From: Oscillospiraceae bacterium
GTDB taxonomy: Bacteria > Bacillota > Clostridia > Oscillospirales > Oscillospiraceae
DNA length: 49,279 nt
Direction: 5' to 3'
NCBI GenBank assembly: GCA_017619715.1
Contig: JAFZRS010000034.1
Span: 1-49,279 of the forward strand
Part shown: piece after piece, positions 1-8,168 of the stretch
Layout of the letters: every line of letters starts with the position of its first letter
Position numbering within the stretch: the stretch's first letter is position 1
The notes under the pieces: model-generated
Databases searched by the model: none
Told to the model about the DNA's origin: nothing
What the model saw: only the letters and a program-made list of their open reading frames with translations
Translations under genes and position numbers: made by a program

Positions 1-30
1 CGGCTATCGCCGCCGACACGCACACGACCT

Positions 31-75
31 TCTCAACCGTCCCCCGGACGGTTGAGATTCCGGCTATCGCCGGAA
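31..75. repeat. Cluster of perfect palindromes downstream of tRNA-Gly
   Basis: Two perfect hairpins lie side by side. The first has 12-bp arms (31-42 and 46-57) around a CCC loop. The second has 7-bp arms (58-64 and 69-75) around TATC. The word CGGCTATCGCCG, part of the second hairpin, also occurs at 1-12. No U-tract follows either hairpin, so they are not simple terminators. They may be a dispersed palindromic element, but the window holds no further copy. Confidence 0.5.
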
Positions 76-106
76 CCGGTCTGTTCGAGCCTCTGCCCTC
101 TTGGCA

Positions 107-141
107 AAAAAACAGGACACCCAAATGGGTGTCCTGTTTTT
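107..141 (-). terminator. Terminator after tRNA-Gly (bidirectional shape)
   Basis: An 11-bp perfect stem (112-122 with 127-137) around AAAT is flanked by an A-run on one side and a T-run on the other. On the minus strand it starts immediately after the CCA end of the tRNA gene and ends in a T-run. The symmetry would let it work from either side. Confidence 0.85.
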
Positions 142-217
142 TGGAGCGGGCGACGAGGCTCGAACTCGCTACCTCGACCTTGGCAAGGTCGCGCTCTACC
201 AGATGAGCTACGCCCGC
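142..217 (-). tRNA. tRNA-Gly (anticodon GCC)
   Basis: Read on the minus strand this 76-base segment folds as a full cloverleaf. The acceptor stem GCGGGCG pairs with CGCCCGC. The D-arm contains the GCTC..GAGC pairing. The anticodon stem CGACC/GGTCG encloses loop TTGCCAA with anticodon GCC. The T-arm carries TTCGAGC. The discriminator base is T, followed by an encoded CCA at the 3' end. GCC reads glycine codons GGC and GGU. A consensus promoter lies upstream and a hairpin terminator directly downstream, so this is a single-gene transcription unit. Confidence 0.95.
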
Positions 218-230
218 AAAAGCAAGGTTG

Positions 231-259
231 ATTATAGCGCGGCGATCATCATTTGTCAA
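231..259 (-). promoter_or_regulatory. SigA-type promoter of tRNA-Gly
   Basis: On the minus strand, consensus TTGACA (254-259) and TATAAT (231-236) are separated by 17 bases, 13 bases upstream of the tRNA 5' end. Both hexamers match consensus exactly. Confidence 0.85.
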
Positions 260-327
260 CCCTGCATTTACTCATTTTTTTCGCCGGCGAGCGCCTCCCT
301 CTGCAAAAGTGATGCCCGGCGAAAACC

Positions 328-1185
328 TTACAGTCCTCCCGGCGTATAGACACCGAACCCCTCACCTAAAATCTCATGGGCTTCACACACGATGATAAAT
401 GCGTCCGGATCAATCTCCCGCACCAGTTTTTTCACCAAAACGATCTGACTGCGGCTGAAGGCGCACAAAATGACGTTTTTATCCTTTCCGCTGTATGCGC
501 CGCTGCCGTGGAGCAATGTGACGCCGCGGTCGAGCTCCAGAAGCTGATCGGTAATGTCCTCATAGCGGTCGCTGATAATGTATGCGACCTTGGCGGCATT
601 GCCGCCGTATACCGCCTTATCCATGACGATGGAGGTCACGTACAGACCTGCAATGCCATACAGTGCGCGGGTCATATCGTGGAACACGAAGGCATAGACC
701 ACGGTAACGAAAGCGTCCATAAACAGGCAGATTTTGCCGATGGAGATGTGCTCAAAGCGCAGCTTCAAAAGCCGCGCCGCCAACTCCGTGCCGCCGGTAG
801 TGGCGCTTTGGAGCATCATCACGCCGCACGCCACGCCCATCATCACGCCGCCGTACAAAACCGCCAAAATCGGTTCCATAGGAGAAAAAGTATATAGAGA
901 ATCCAGCACGTCGATCATCACCGAACTGACGGCTGTGGCGTACAGCGACGCAAACAGCAGATGCGGTCCGATCTTCTTCCAACCAAGAAGAAACAGAGGG
1001 ACATTGGCGACGAGTGTCATTACACCCACGGGAATTTGCGGGAAAAAGTAGTGGACGATCTGCGCCGCGCCGGTAAAGCCGCCGATGCTCAGATGATTGG
1101 GGGCAAAGCACCAGTTGAATGCCAGCGCGAACAGGGCGCATGCCAGTGTGATAATGGCATAGCGGACGAAGAGATTTTGTTTCAA
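328..1185 (-). CDS. YitT family membrane protein (DUF161/DUF2179)
   Basis: This is an integral membrane protein of the YitT family. The N-terminal two thirds holds about five hydrophobic segments, including the family-like stretch around FAPNHLSIGGFTGAAQI. The C-terminal part is a soluble DUF2179-like domain with KVAYIISDRYEDI and the closing HEILGEGF. The physiological role of the family is not firmly established. I chose the TTG start at 1185 because AGGAGGT sits seven bases upstream; an in-frame ATG at 1224 would overlap the end of the topoisomerase gene and lacks such a site. From TTG the product is 285 residues, a usual family length. It is probably the last gene of a parE-parC-yitT transcript, 35 bases after parC. 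Confidence 0.85.
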   Translation of the reverse strand: MKQNLFVRYAIITLACALFALAFNWCFAPNHLSIGGFTGAAQIVHYFFPQIPVGVMTLVANVPLFLLGWKKIGPHLLFASLYATAVSSVMIDVLDSLYTFSPMEPILAVLYGGVMMGVACGVMMLQSATTGGTELAARLLKLRFEHISIGKICLFMDAFVTVVYAFVFHDMTRALYGIAGLYVTSIVMDKAVYGGNAAKVAYIISDRYEDITDQLLELDRGVTLLHGSGAYSGKDKNVILCAFSRSQIVLVKKLVREIDPDAFIIVCEAHEILGEGFGVYTPGGL

Positions 1186-1220
1186 GACAGCACCTCCTGG
1201 AAAAGAGTGGCGGACAGCCG

Positions 1221-3467
1221 TCACAGAAGGGAAGTCTGCTTTTCGTCCGTATCCTCCGCCTTCAAAAGCGCGCCAACGGCGGGAATAGAACGGGTACGGT
1301 AACGGCTGGGATTGGCAATACCTGTTTCATCGGCGGGCACAGCCCGGGTAAGACGGAACTTGGGCTTGAGGTGCATCACCGCCACACCCTGGGTGGCACG
1401 GGTGGTCTTGGGCAGCAGCAGCGACGAGTGGACAAGAAGCGCCCTCGGTTCGTTGGTATAGAGCGCCAGCTCCGTTTCGACGGGCAGATACACCATAGTG
1501 GCGAGCGGCGCTTTGTCGCTGTAGGCGCCGGTGAGCTTGCGGCGGTTGGAGGTGGTTTTATAGGATTCCAGCGGCACCTTCGCAGCCTTGCCGTTTTCAA
1601 AGAAGAACAGCATATGACCGGAGTAGTCGCCGGGCAGACAAAGAAAGAGGACGCTCTCCCCATCGTCCATGCCCAATTTGGCAGGCAGATAATCACCCAG
1701 CGCAGACGCCTTGGTGTCGGCAAAATCGGATACGTGCGCCTTGTAAACCTGCTGACGGTCGGTGAAGAACATCAGCTCGGCGGCGTTGGTGGACTCAAAG
1801 CTCTGGCGCAGGTCGTCGCCTTCTTTGAACTTCTGTTCCCCGGACATACGCAGTGACTGGGGCTGGATCTTTTTGAAATACCCCTCCCGGGAAAGGAACA
1901 GATGCACCGGGTAATCCTCTACCTGTTCTTCCTCCCGGTACTCCTCCACCTCGTGACCGTATACGATCTCGGTGCGGCGGGGGAGGGCATATTTCTTCTT
2001 TACGGCGGTTAGCTCATCGATAATGATGCTCCGGACGCGCACCGGCTTTGCCAGCGTGTCGGCGAGATCGTCGATCTCCGCTTGCAGTGAGGCGACCTCC
2101 GCTACCCGCTTGAGAATATACTCCTTATTGATGTTGCGCAGCTTGATCTCCGCCACAAACTCCGCCTGCACCCCGTCGATGCCGAAGCCGATCATCAAAT
2201 TGGGAATGACCTCGGATTCCTCCTCTGTTTCCCGGATAATGGCGATGGCGCGGTCAATATCCAGCAGGATTCGCTTGAGACCTTGCAGCAGATGGAGTTT
2301 TTCCTTCTTCCGGCTCATGATACAGTAGATCCGCCGCCGCACGCATTCGGTGCGCCAGGCGATCCACTCGTCCAGAATTTCCGCCACACCCATCACCCGG
2401 GGCATTCCGGCGATGAGAATATTGAAGTTGCAGCTGTACGTGTCCTCCAGCGGCGTCATCTTGAAGAGCTTTGCCATCACCTTGTCCGGCTCGGCGCCCC
2501 GTTTGAGGTCAATTGCCAGCTTCAAGCCGCTTAAATCGCTCTCGTCCCGCATGTCCCCCAGTTCCCGGAGCTTCCCGGCTTTTACCAGCTCCGCCACCTT
2601 GTCCAAAATTGCCTCGATGGAGGTGGAATAGGGAATCTCATAGATCTCAATGACGTGTTCTTTCTTATCATAGCGGTACTTTGCCCGTACCCGTACGCCG
2701 CCGCGACCGGTGGCGTAGAGCTGGCGCAGATCCTCCTCGTTGAGGATAAGCTGTCCGCCGGTGGGGAAATCCGGCGCCAACAGCGTAGATGCCACGTCGT
2801 GATCGGGATTTTTCAATAGCGCCACGGTGGTGTCGCACACCTCGCCTAAATTGAACCCGCAGATTTGACTTGCCATACCCACCGCAATACCCAAATTGGA
2901 GCTGACCAGCACGTTGGGGAAGGTGGTGGGCAACAGTGTCGGCTCGGTGGTGGAGTTATCGTAGTTGGGCATGAAATCCACCGCGTCACAGTCCAGATCC
3001 CGAAAGAGCTCGCCGCAGATAGGCGCGAGCTTTGCCTCGGTATAGCGGCTGGCGGCGTATGCCATATCCCGGGAATAGACCTTGCCGAAGTTGCCCTTGC
3101 TGTCCACAAAGGGGTGCAGGAGCGACTCGTTGCCCCGGGAAAGCCGCACCATGGTTTCGTAGATGGCGTCGTCGCCGTGGGGATTGAGGCGCATGGTCTG
3201 CCCTACGATGTTGGCGGATTTGGTGCGTCCGCCGCTCAAAAGACCCATCTTATACATGGTGTACAGGAGCTTACGGTGGGAGGGCTTAAATCCGTCAATC
3301 TCCGGAATGGCACGGCTGACGATCACGCTCATGGCGTAGGGCATGAAGTTGGTGTCCAGCGTCTTAGTAATCACCTGATCCACCACCGCGCCGCGAAGAC
3401 CCATCACGTTGGGATTGTCGGTGCGGCGGACGGGATGCTTGTCATCGGTTTGTTTCTTCTTTGGCAT
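1221..3467 (-). CDS. parC: Type IIA DNA topoisomerase subunit A (ParC/GyrA-like, divergent)
   Basis: This is the DNA breakage-reunion subunit of a type IIA topoisomerase, expected to work as A2B2 with the product of the upstream gene. The winged-helix/tower region is recognisable from VIVSRAIPEIDGFKPSHRK. The catalytic tyrosine is Tyr142 in AASRYTEAKL. A C-terminal beta-pinwheel follows from about residue 510, with no QRRGGKG-type GyrA box, which favours a topoisomerase IV-like decatenase over gyrase. In the quinolone region the sequence is HGDDAIYE (residues 97-104), so the usual serine after HGD is Asp100 and the usual acidic residue is Glu104. Length is 748 residues. Names of such second type II enzymes in Clostridia vary, so parC is a functional guess. 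ATG start at 3467, AAGGA 14 bases upstream. Confidence 0.85.
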   Translation of the reverse strand: MPKKKQTDDKHPVRRTDNPNVMGLRGAVVDQVITKTLDTNFMPYAMSVIVSRAIPEIDGFKPSHRKLLYTMYKMGLLSGGRTKSANIVGQTMRLNPHGDDAIYETMVRLSRGNESLLHPFVDSKGNFGKVYSRDMAYAASRYTEAKLAPICGELFRDLDCDAVDFMPNYDNSTTEPTLLPTTFPNVLVSSNLGIAVGMASQICGFNLGEVCDTTVALLKNPDHDVASTLLAPDFPTGGQLILNEEDLRQLYATGRGGVRVRAKYRYDKKEHVIEIYEIPYSTSIEAILDKVAELVKAGKLRELGDMRDESDLSGLKLAIDLKRGAEPDKVMAKLFKMTPLEDTYSCNFNILIAGMPRVMGVAEILDEWIAWRTECVRRRIYCIMSRKKEKLHLLQGLKRILLDIDRAIAIIRETEEESEVIPNLMIGFGIDGVQAEFVAEIKLRNINKEYILKRVAEVASLQAEIDDLADTLAKPVRVRSIIIDELTAVKKKYALPRRTEIVYGHEVEEYREEEQVEDYPVHLFLSREGYFKKIQPQSLRMSGEQKFKEGDDLRQSFESTNAAELMFFTDRQQVYKAHVSDFADTKASALGDYLPAKLGMDDGESVLFLCLPGDYSGHMLFFFENGKAAKVPLESYKTTSNRRKLTGAYSDKAPLATMVYLPVETELALYTNEPRALLVHSSLLLPKTTRATQGVAVMHLKPKFRLTRAVPADETGIANPSRYRTRSIPAVGALLKAEDTDEKQTSLL

Positions 3468-3515
3468 GGAAGCAGTGTCCTTTCTGATTGGTGGAAATGC
3501 GCGAGAGCGGCAAAA

Positions 3516-5504
3516 TCAGGATACGTCGATCATATCCATATACTTGTAGCCGTTTTCGGCGATATAGTCCTTGCGCCCGGAGAGATTGTCGCCCAACAGC
3601 AGGTCAAAGACCCGCGCCGTCTCCTCCGCTTCGTCCGGCATGACCTTGATGAGGCGGCGGGTAGCCGGGTTCATGGTGGTCAGCCACATCATCTCCGGGT
3701 CGTTTTCGCCCAATCCCTTGCTGCGCTGAACGGTCACCTTCTTGCCTTCCAGCTCTTGGAGGATATCCGCCTTTTCCCTCTCCGAATAGGCAAACCATGT
3801 CTTTTCCTTCCAGGTAATTTCAAAGAGCGGTGTTTCCGCAATATAGACGTACCCCTCCCGGATCAGCGTGGGACAGAGGCGATAGAGCATGGTCAGAATC
3901 AGCGTGCGGATCTGGAAGCCGTCCACGTCGCCATCGGTGCAGATGACCACCTTGCTCCAGCGCAGATTGTTCAGATCAAACTGGTTGAGCTCCTTGACCG
4001 CCTTGCCGTGTATCTCCACGCCGCAACCCAGCACCTTGATAAGATCGGTGATGATCTCACTTTTAAAGATGCGGGGATAGTCGGCTTTCAGACAGTTGAG
4101 GATCTTGCCGCGCACGGGCATCAGACCCTGAAACTCCGCGTCCCGGCTCTGCTTGCACGCGCCCAGCGCGCTGTCGCCCTCCACGATGTAGATTTCCCGG
4201 CGCTCCACGTCCTTGGTACGGCAGTCCACAAACTTCTGCACGCGGTTGGCGATGTCGATCTTCTCGGTGAGTTTTTTCTTCTGATTGACCCGGGTACGTT
4301 CCGCCGTCTCCCGGCTGCGCTTGTTGACGAGCACCTGCGCGGCGATTTTTTCCGCCGCGTCACGGTTCTCAATGAAATAGACCTCCAGACGGCTGCGCAG
4401 GAACTCCGTCATGGCGTCCTGAATACCCTTATTGGTAATGGCGTACTTGGTCTGATTGGCGTAGCTGGCGCGGGTGGAGAAGTTGTTGCTGATAAGCACC
4501 AGACAATCCTGCACGTCGGCAAAGGTGATCTTCGCCTCGCCTTTTTGATATTTGTTGTTGTCCTTGAGGTATTTGTCGATGGCGGCGGTAAAGGCAAGCC
4601 GTGTCGCCTTCTCCGGCGCGCCGCCCTCCCGCAGGAAACTGGAATTGTGATAGTGTTCACACAGCGCTGTGCGGTTGGAAAAACAGCACGCCACGCTGAG
4701 CCTGACCTTGTAGTCTCCCTGATCGTCCCGGTCGCGGCAGCGCCGCTCCGTCTCCCAAAAGACCGGCTCGGTGAGCGCGTTGTCTCCCGCCAGTTCGGCA
4801 ATATAGTCCTGCAAGCCGTTGGCGTAGAGGAACTCCTCGCTGTCAAACCGACCGGGCGCCGTCTCGTTGCGCAACCGGAACACCACGCCGGCGTTGACCA
4901 CCGCCTGGTGCTTCATCACGTCCCGATAGTAGTCCAGCGGGATATCAATATCCGTAAAGACCTCCAGATCCGGCAGCCACCGGATCGTTGTGCCGGTACG
5001 TTTTTTTCCGGCGGTCAGCTCCTCGGAGCGAAGTCTGCCCACGATCTCACCGCGCTCGAAGTGGAGGCGGAATTCTTTTCCCTCCCGCCACACGGTCACG
5101 TCCATATACCGGGAGGCGTACTGGGTGGCGCACGAGCCAAGTCCGTTCAGCCCCAGAGAAAACTCGTAGTTTTCACTGCTTTCGTTGTCGTATTTGCCGC
5201 CGGCGTACAGCTCACAGAACACCAGCTCCCAGTTGTAGCGCCCCTCTTTTTCGTTCCAGTCCACGGGACAGCCGCGTCCCTGATCCTCCACCTGAATGGA
5301 GTGATCCAGAAACCGCGTCACGGTGATCAGCTTGCCGTACCCACCCCGCGCCTCGTCGATGGAGTTGGAAAGAATCTCAAACACCGCGTGTTCACAGCCC
5401 TCTAAGCCGTCGGAGCCGAAAATAACAGCCGGACGCTTGCGCACCCGATCCGCCCCTTTCAGGCTGGAAATGCTTTCGTTGTCATACGTTTTCTTCGTTG
5501 CCAT
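3516..5504 (-). CDS. parE: Type IIA DNA topoisomerase subunit B (ParE/GyrB-like, divergent)
   Basis: This is the ATPase/TOPRIM subunit paired with the downstream A subunit. The GHKL ATPase domain shows EILSNSIDEA (43-52, with the Mg-binding Asn47), VEDQGRG (72-78), GLNGLGS (118-124) and the transducer QTK (351-353). The TOPRIM domain shows EGDSA (442-446) and DGDVDG (524-529), where gyrases normally read DADVDG. RSKGLGEND follows near the end. I chose the ATG at 5504 (662 residues), which has AGGAA just upstream; a longer frame to 5642 would run through the promoter. The gap to parC is 48 bases, so the two are probably cotranscribed. Sequence drift at several motifs suggests a second, non-gyrase enzyme. 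Confidence 0.85.
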   Translation of the reverse strand: MATKKTYDNESISSLKGADRVRKRPAVIFGSDGLEGCEHAVFEILSNSIDEARGGYGKLITVTRFLDHSIQVEDQGRGCPVDWNEKEGRYNWELVFCELYAGGKYDNESSENYEFSLGLNGLGSCATQYASRYMDVTVWREGKEFRLHFERGEIVGRLRSEELTAGKKRTGTTIRWLPDLEVFTDIDIPLDYYRDVMKHQAVVNAGVVFRLRNETAPGRFDSEEFLYANGLQDYIAELAGDNALTEPVFWETERRCRDRDDQGDYKVRLSVACCFSNRTALCEHYHNSSFLREGGAPEKATRLAFTAAIDKYLKDNNKYQKGEAKITFADVQDCLVLISNNFSTRASYANQTKYAITNKGIQDAMTEFLRSRLEVYFIENRDAAEKIAAQVLVNKRSRETAERTRVNQKKKLTEKIDIANRVQKFVDCRTKDVERREIYIVEGDSALGACKQSRDAEFQGLMPVRGKILNCLKADYPRIFKSEIITDLIKVLGCGVEIHGKAVKELNQFDLNNLRWSKVVICTDGDVDGFQIRTLILTMLYRLCPTLIREGYVYIAETPLFEITWKEKTWFAYSEREKADILQELEGKKVTVQRSKGLGENDPEMMWLTTMNPATRRLIKVMPDEAEETARVFDLLLGDNLSGRKDYIAENGYKYMDMIDVS

Positions 5505-5568
5505 ACTGCTTCCTGATTCCTTTCGCGTCCCGAACGTGGTATGCCTGTATCTTTTTACCAATATCATG

Positions 5569-5597
5569 ATTTTATAATATTTTTTCTGTTCTGACAA
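5569..5597 (-). promoter_or_regulatory. SigA-type promoter of the parE-parC operon
   Basis: On the minus strand, TTGTCA (5592-5597) and TAAAAT (5569-5574) are 17 bases apart in an AT-rich tract. The start codon at 5504 is about 60 bases downstream. Confidence 0.65.
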
Positions 5598-5823
5598 GTG
5601 GCATCGGTCACACCCGTTTCTGATTGACAAAAACTGCCGCATTTACAAAAAAGGTGCGTGGTTTACACAAAAAATAACACATAAGCAACCAACGGAAACA
5701 CGTTTAGACAACGGACTTTTCACACTTTCCACGGAGTTTTCCACAATCGTTATGTCAACGGATAATTCGACGAAATCCTACCCATAATAATTTCGTTTCC
5801 ATAAAACGGGAAAAGCGGAGAGC
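5598..5823. other. AT-rich intergenic stretch without a gene
   Basis: The space between parE and hpf is about 370 bases in all. Apart from the parE promoter and the hpf terminator it holds only AT-rich sequence, with one DnaA-box-like word TTTTCCACA around 5735. No supported reading frame, tandem repeat or second DnaA box was seen, so an origin is not claimed. Confidence 0.5.
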
Positions 5824-5858
5824 GCAAAAAAAGCGGCCGGACATATACGTCCGGCCGC
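5824..5858 (-). terminator. Terminator of hpf
   Basis: A 10-bp GC-rich stem (5833-5842 with 5849-5858) is followed on the minus strand by a run of seven T. It starts about 20 bases after the hpf stop codon. Confidence 0.9.
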
Positions 5859-5876
5859 CGAAAAGGTGAGAAAAGA

Positions 5877-6416
5877 CTATTCTTCCGTCTCGATCAAACC
5901 GTAGTCGCCGTCGTTGCGGTGGTAGACCACGGAGATCTTTCGGGAGTGTGCGTCGCGGAACACGTAAAAGTCGTGTCCCAGCAGATTCATCTGCAAAATG
6001 GCGTCGTCGATGGTCATGGGCTCAATCACGTGGTGCTTGGTGCGTACCACATTGAATACCGCGTCCTCCGCCACGTCAAACTCGGCGGGTATGTCGGAAG
6101 ACAGCGCATCGGAGCGCAGATTCTTGGCAAGGCGCGTCTTGTTTTTGCGAATGCGCCGGTCGATAAAGCTGACGGCGGCGTCAATAGCGGCGCGCATATC
6201 GCCGTCGGGATCCTGCTCCTGCGCCCTAAACAGCGTACCGTTGGCGGCACGGATAGTGACTTCCACCGCGCAGCGGTTTTTCTTCTCCACGGAGAAGATC
6301 ACCGTGGCGTCCGCCTCCTCGGCAAAATACCGGTCCAGCTTGCCGATTTTCTTCTCGGCGTAGAGCTTGATGGAATCGTTCAAAGGGATTTTTTTGCAGG
6401 TAAAGGTATACTTCAT
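5877..6416 (-). CDS. hpf: Ribosome hibernation promoting factor, long form
   Basis: Long HPF proteins dimerise 70S ribosomes into inactive 100S particles in stationary phase. The N-terminal HPF/RaiA domain (about residues 1-100) begins KYTFTCKKIPLNDS and contains EEADATVIFSVEKKNRCAVEVTI. The C-terminal dimerisation domain (about 120-179) includes VVRTKHHVIEPMTIDDAILQMNLLG in two adjoining parts and YRRNDGDYGLI-like closing residues (here YHRNDGDYGLIE). Length 179 residues fits the long class. The start at 6416 has AAAGGAG 11 bases upstream; an open frame continues further 5' but has no site. It is a monocistronic unit with its own promoter and terminator. Confidence 0.93.
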   Translation of the reverse strand: MKYTFTCKKIPLNDSIKLYAEKKIGKLDRYFAEEADATVIFSVEKKNRCAVEVTIRAANGTLFRAQEQDPDGDMRAAIDAAVSFIDRRIRKNKTRLAKNLRSDALSSDIPAEFDVAEDAVFNVVRTKHHVIEPMTIDDAILQMNLLGHDFYVFRDAHSRKISVVYHRNDGDYGLIETEE

Positions 6417-6450
6417 TTGGTGGCAGCTCCTTTCAATTTGCGGTACATAG

Positions 6451-6468
6451 GGCAGCCTGTCGGCTGCC
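6451..6468 (-). promoter_or_regulatory. Hairpin in the hpf leader
   Basis: GGCAGCC (6451-6457) pairs with GGCTGCC (6462-6468) around a 4-base loop, inside the roughly 90-base 5' leader of hpf. No known riboswitch class was recognised. Confidence 0.35.
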
Positions 6469-6512
6469 GCAGTCGGTAAACCATGACGACCGCCTCCCTT
6501 CTGCGTATAAAA

Positions 6513-6541
6513 AGTATAACACATCAACAAAGACTTGAAAA
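6513..6541 (-). promoter_or_regulatory. Probable SigA-type promoter of hpf
   Basis: On the minus strand, TTTTCA (6536-6541) and TATACT (6513-6518) are 17 bases apart, giving a leader of about 90 bases before the hpf start. Confidence 0.55.
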
Positions 6542-6672
6542 GACCGGCGGGATAGATTTGTGCAAATTTAACACTTTTGCAATAATATTTTTTGCCGGCG
6601 GAAAGCGACACGTTTTGCGCCGCGGCGGTGTTATTCTGCCAGTGGAAGCTTTCCAATATCCCACCCGCTTGG

Positions 6673-6706
6673 GCCGCTCTGTACAGCAGGGCGGCTCCTT
6701 TTTATG
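6673..6706 (+). terminator. Orphan terminator-like hairpin upstream of the first radical SAM gene
   Basis: GCCGCTCTG pairs with CAGGGCGGC (one G-T pair) around TACAG and is followed by TCCTTTTT on the plus strand. No plus-strand gene precedes it, since hpf is on the minus strand. It may end a small transcript starting near 6580, or be a chance hairpin. Confidence 0.4.
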
Positions 6707-6721
6707 GGTCATAGGCGGCGC

Positions 6722-6750
6722 TTGCGTCCGGGGATAAAAATTGGTATACT
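6722..6750 (+). promoter_or_regulatory. SigA-type promoter of radical SAM module 1
   Basis: TTGCGT (6722-6727) and TATACT (6745-6750) are 17 bases apart, placing the likely transcript start around 6757, close to the GAGGAGG ribosome binding site of the gene at 6780. Confidence 0.6.
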
Positions 6751-6779
6751 GCTGACAAAGACCTCATGAGGAGGACGAT

Positions 6780-8168
6780 ATGAAAAAGATGACATTATTG
6801 GAGCGCCGCTACCGGAAAAAGCATCTGGACTGTGTGCGGCACATTACGCTCGATCCCAAAGGACCGGGTGTGGTACGGCTGCATATGCTGCCGCCCAAGG
6901 CGGAGGAGCCGGACGCGCCGTTTTTGCTGCTGCTCAACGGCGCGCAGTTGCTGCCGCTCAATTTGAGCTGGGCGATTCTGCTGGCGAATTTTATGGATCA
7001 GATGGAAACCTTCATCGGTCGGGAGATCGCCGAGGAGGACTGGCAGTCCATCGCGGCAAAGACCGTGTCGGTCACCCGGCGCACCTATCCCGGCACGAAA
7101 AAGGTGCGTTTGGAAAGCGATTTGCAGTTGCTGTTGGACAGTCTGATAGCGGTGGCGCGCGGCAAGGAGTGTCCGGTGGAGGTCGCCCCGGTGAGCTTGG
7201 GCGAGTACGCCGATAAGATGACCGCGCCGCACCGCATGGATCTATTAGTGAGCGCCATGACGCGCGGCGGCGCGTGGCACTGTAACCAGAAATGCCTGCA
7301 CTGCTATGCCGCCGGTCAGCCGGTGGGCGAGACGGCGGAGTTGAATACTGCCGAGTGGAAAGAGATCCTGGCGCGTCTGCGCCGGGCAGGAGTGCCGCAG
7401 GTGACCTTTACCGGCGGCGAACCAACGCTGCGGCACGATCTGGCGGAGCTGGTGGAGGCGGCGCAGTGGTTTGTCACGCGGCTCAATACCAACGGTCAGC
7501 TTTTAACGCCGGAGCTGTGTCGGGCGCTGTATGAGGCAAGTCTCGACAGCGTGCAGGTCACGTTGTATGCTGCCGACAGCGCGGTACACAACGCCCTGGT
7601 GGGCGCGGACGGCTTTGAGCGGACGGTACAGGGCATTCGCAACGCGGTGGCGGCGGGCTTGATCGTCTCCGTGAATACGCCCTTGTGCGATAAAAATACC
7701 GATTACGCCGCCACGCTCCGGTTTGCCCGGTCACTGGGCGTGCGTTATGCCACCTGCTCGGGCTTAATTCCCTCCGGTGCCGCCGAGGGTGCGGCAAGCC
7801 GTGCCACGGCGCTGACGGCGCAGGAGCTGACGGATATACTGCGTCATGCGGCCGCTGCGGCGGAGGAGCTGGAGATGGAGCTGGACTTCACCTCCCCCGG
7901 CTGGCTGGACGAGGAGACGCTGCGCGCATTGGGACTGCATCTGATCCCCAGCTGTGGCGCCTGCCTTTCCAATATGGCGATAGCGCCGGACGGCACCGTG
8001 GTACCCTGTCAAAGCTGGTTAGGCGGCACGGCGCTGGGTAATATCCTCACGAACGATTGGGGGACAATCTGGAACGGCGAACAGTGCCGCGCGATCCGCA
8101 GCGAGAGCGCCAAGATGGAGAAAATCTGTCAACTGCGCCGTGGCAATCGGGGAGGGGATCAGGCATGA
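6780..8168 (+). CDS. Radical SAM/SPASM protein with N-terminal PqqD-like region
   Basis: This is a radical SAM enzyme and a candidate maturase for the Cys-rich protein encoded next. The AdoMet-cluster motif CNQKCLHC lies at residues 168-175, followed by FTGGEPTLR. The C-terminus has a SPASM-like cysteine set (SCGAC, VPCQSW, EQCRAI, KICQLR) after IAPDGTVVPC, expected to hold extra Fe-S clusters. Residues about 45-130 (LLPLNLSWAILLANF onward) resemble a PqqD/RRE winged helix, the element that binds precursor leaders in RiPP pathways; this is my inference. The ATG at 6780 follows GAGGAGG. The TGA overlaps the next ATG (ATGA), so the two genes are translationally coupled. Length 462 residues. The exact family is not identified. 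Confidence 0.85.
   Translation: MKKMTLLERRYRKKHLDCVRHITLDPKGPGVVRLHMLPPKAEEPDAPFLLLLNGAQLLPLNLSWAILLANFMDQMETFIGREIAEEDWQSIAAKTVSVTRRTYPGTKKVRLESDLQLLLDSLIAVARGKECPVEVAPVSLGEYADKMTAPHRMDLLVSAMTRGGAWHCNQKCLHCYAAGQPVGETAELNTAEWKEILARLRRAGVPQVTFTGGEPTLRHDLAELVEAAQWFVTRLNTNGQLLTPELCRALYEASLDSVQVTLYAADSAVHNALVGADGFERTVQGIRNAVAAGLIVSVNTPLCDKNTDYAATLRFARSLGVRYATCSGLIPSGAAEGAASRATALTAQELTDILRHAAAAAEELEMELDFTSPGWLDEETLRALGLHLIPSCGACLSNMAIAPDGTVVPCQSWLGGTALGNILTNDWGTIWNGEQCRAIRSESAKMEKICQLRRGNRGGDQA

Noticed and set aside
240..327. Terminator downstream of the YitT-like gene
   Set aside because: Arms such as TTCGCCGG/CCGGCGAA exist, but the loop is long and on the minus strand an A-run, not a T-run, follows.
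101..349. 82-residue plus-strand frame across the tRNA-Gly gene
   Set aside because: Its central part is the antisense translation of the tRNA; such frames are regularly misannotated as proteins.
2865..5405. 846-residue open frame on the plus strand opposite parE-parC
   Set aside because: It is antisense to two clear topoisomerase genes, has no ribosome binding site and no recognisable domain; high GC produces such shadows.
5730..5745. DnaA box near parE (possible origin)
   Set aside because: Only one TTTTCCACA word was found, with no box cluster, no dnaA or dnaN nearby.
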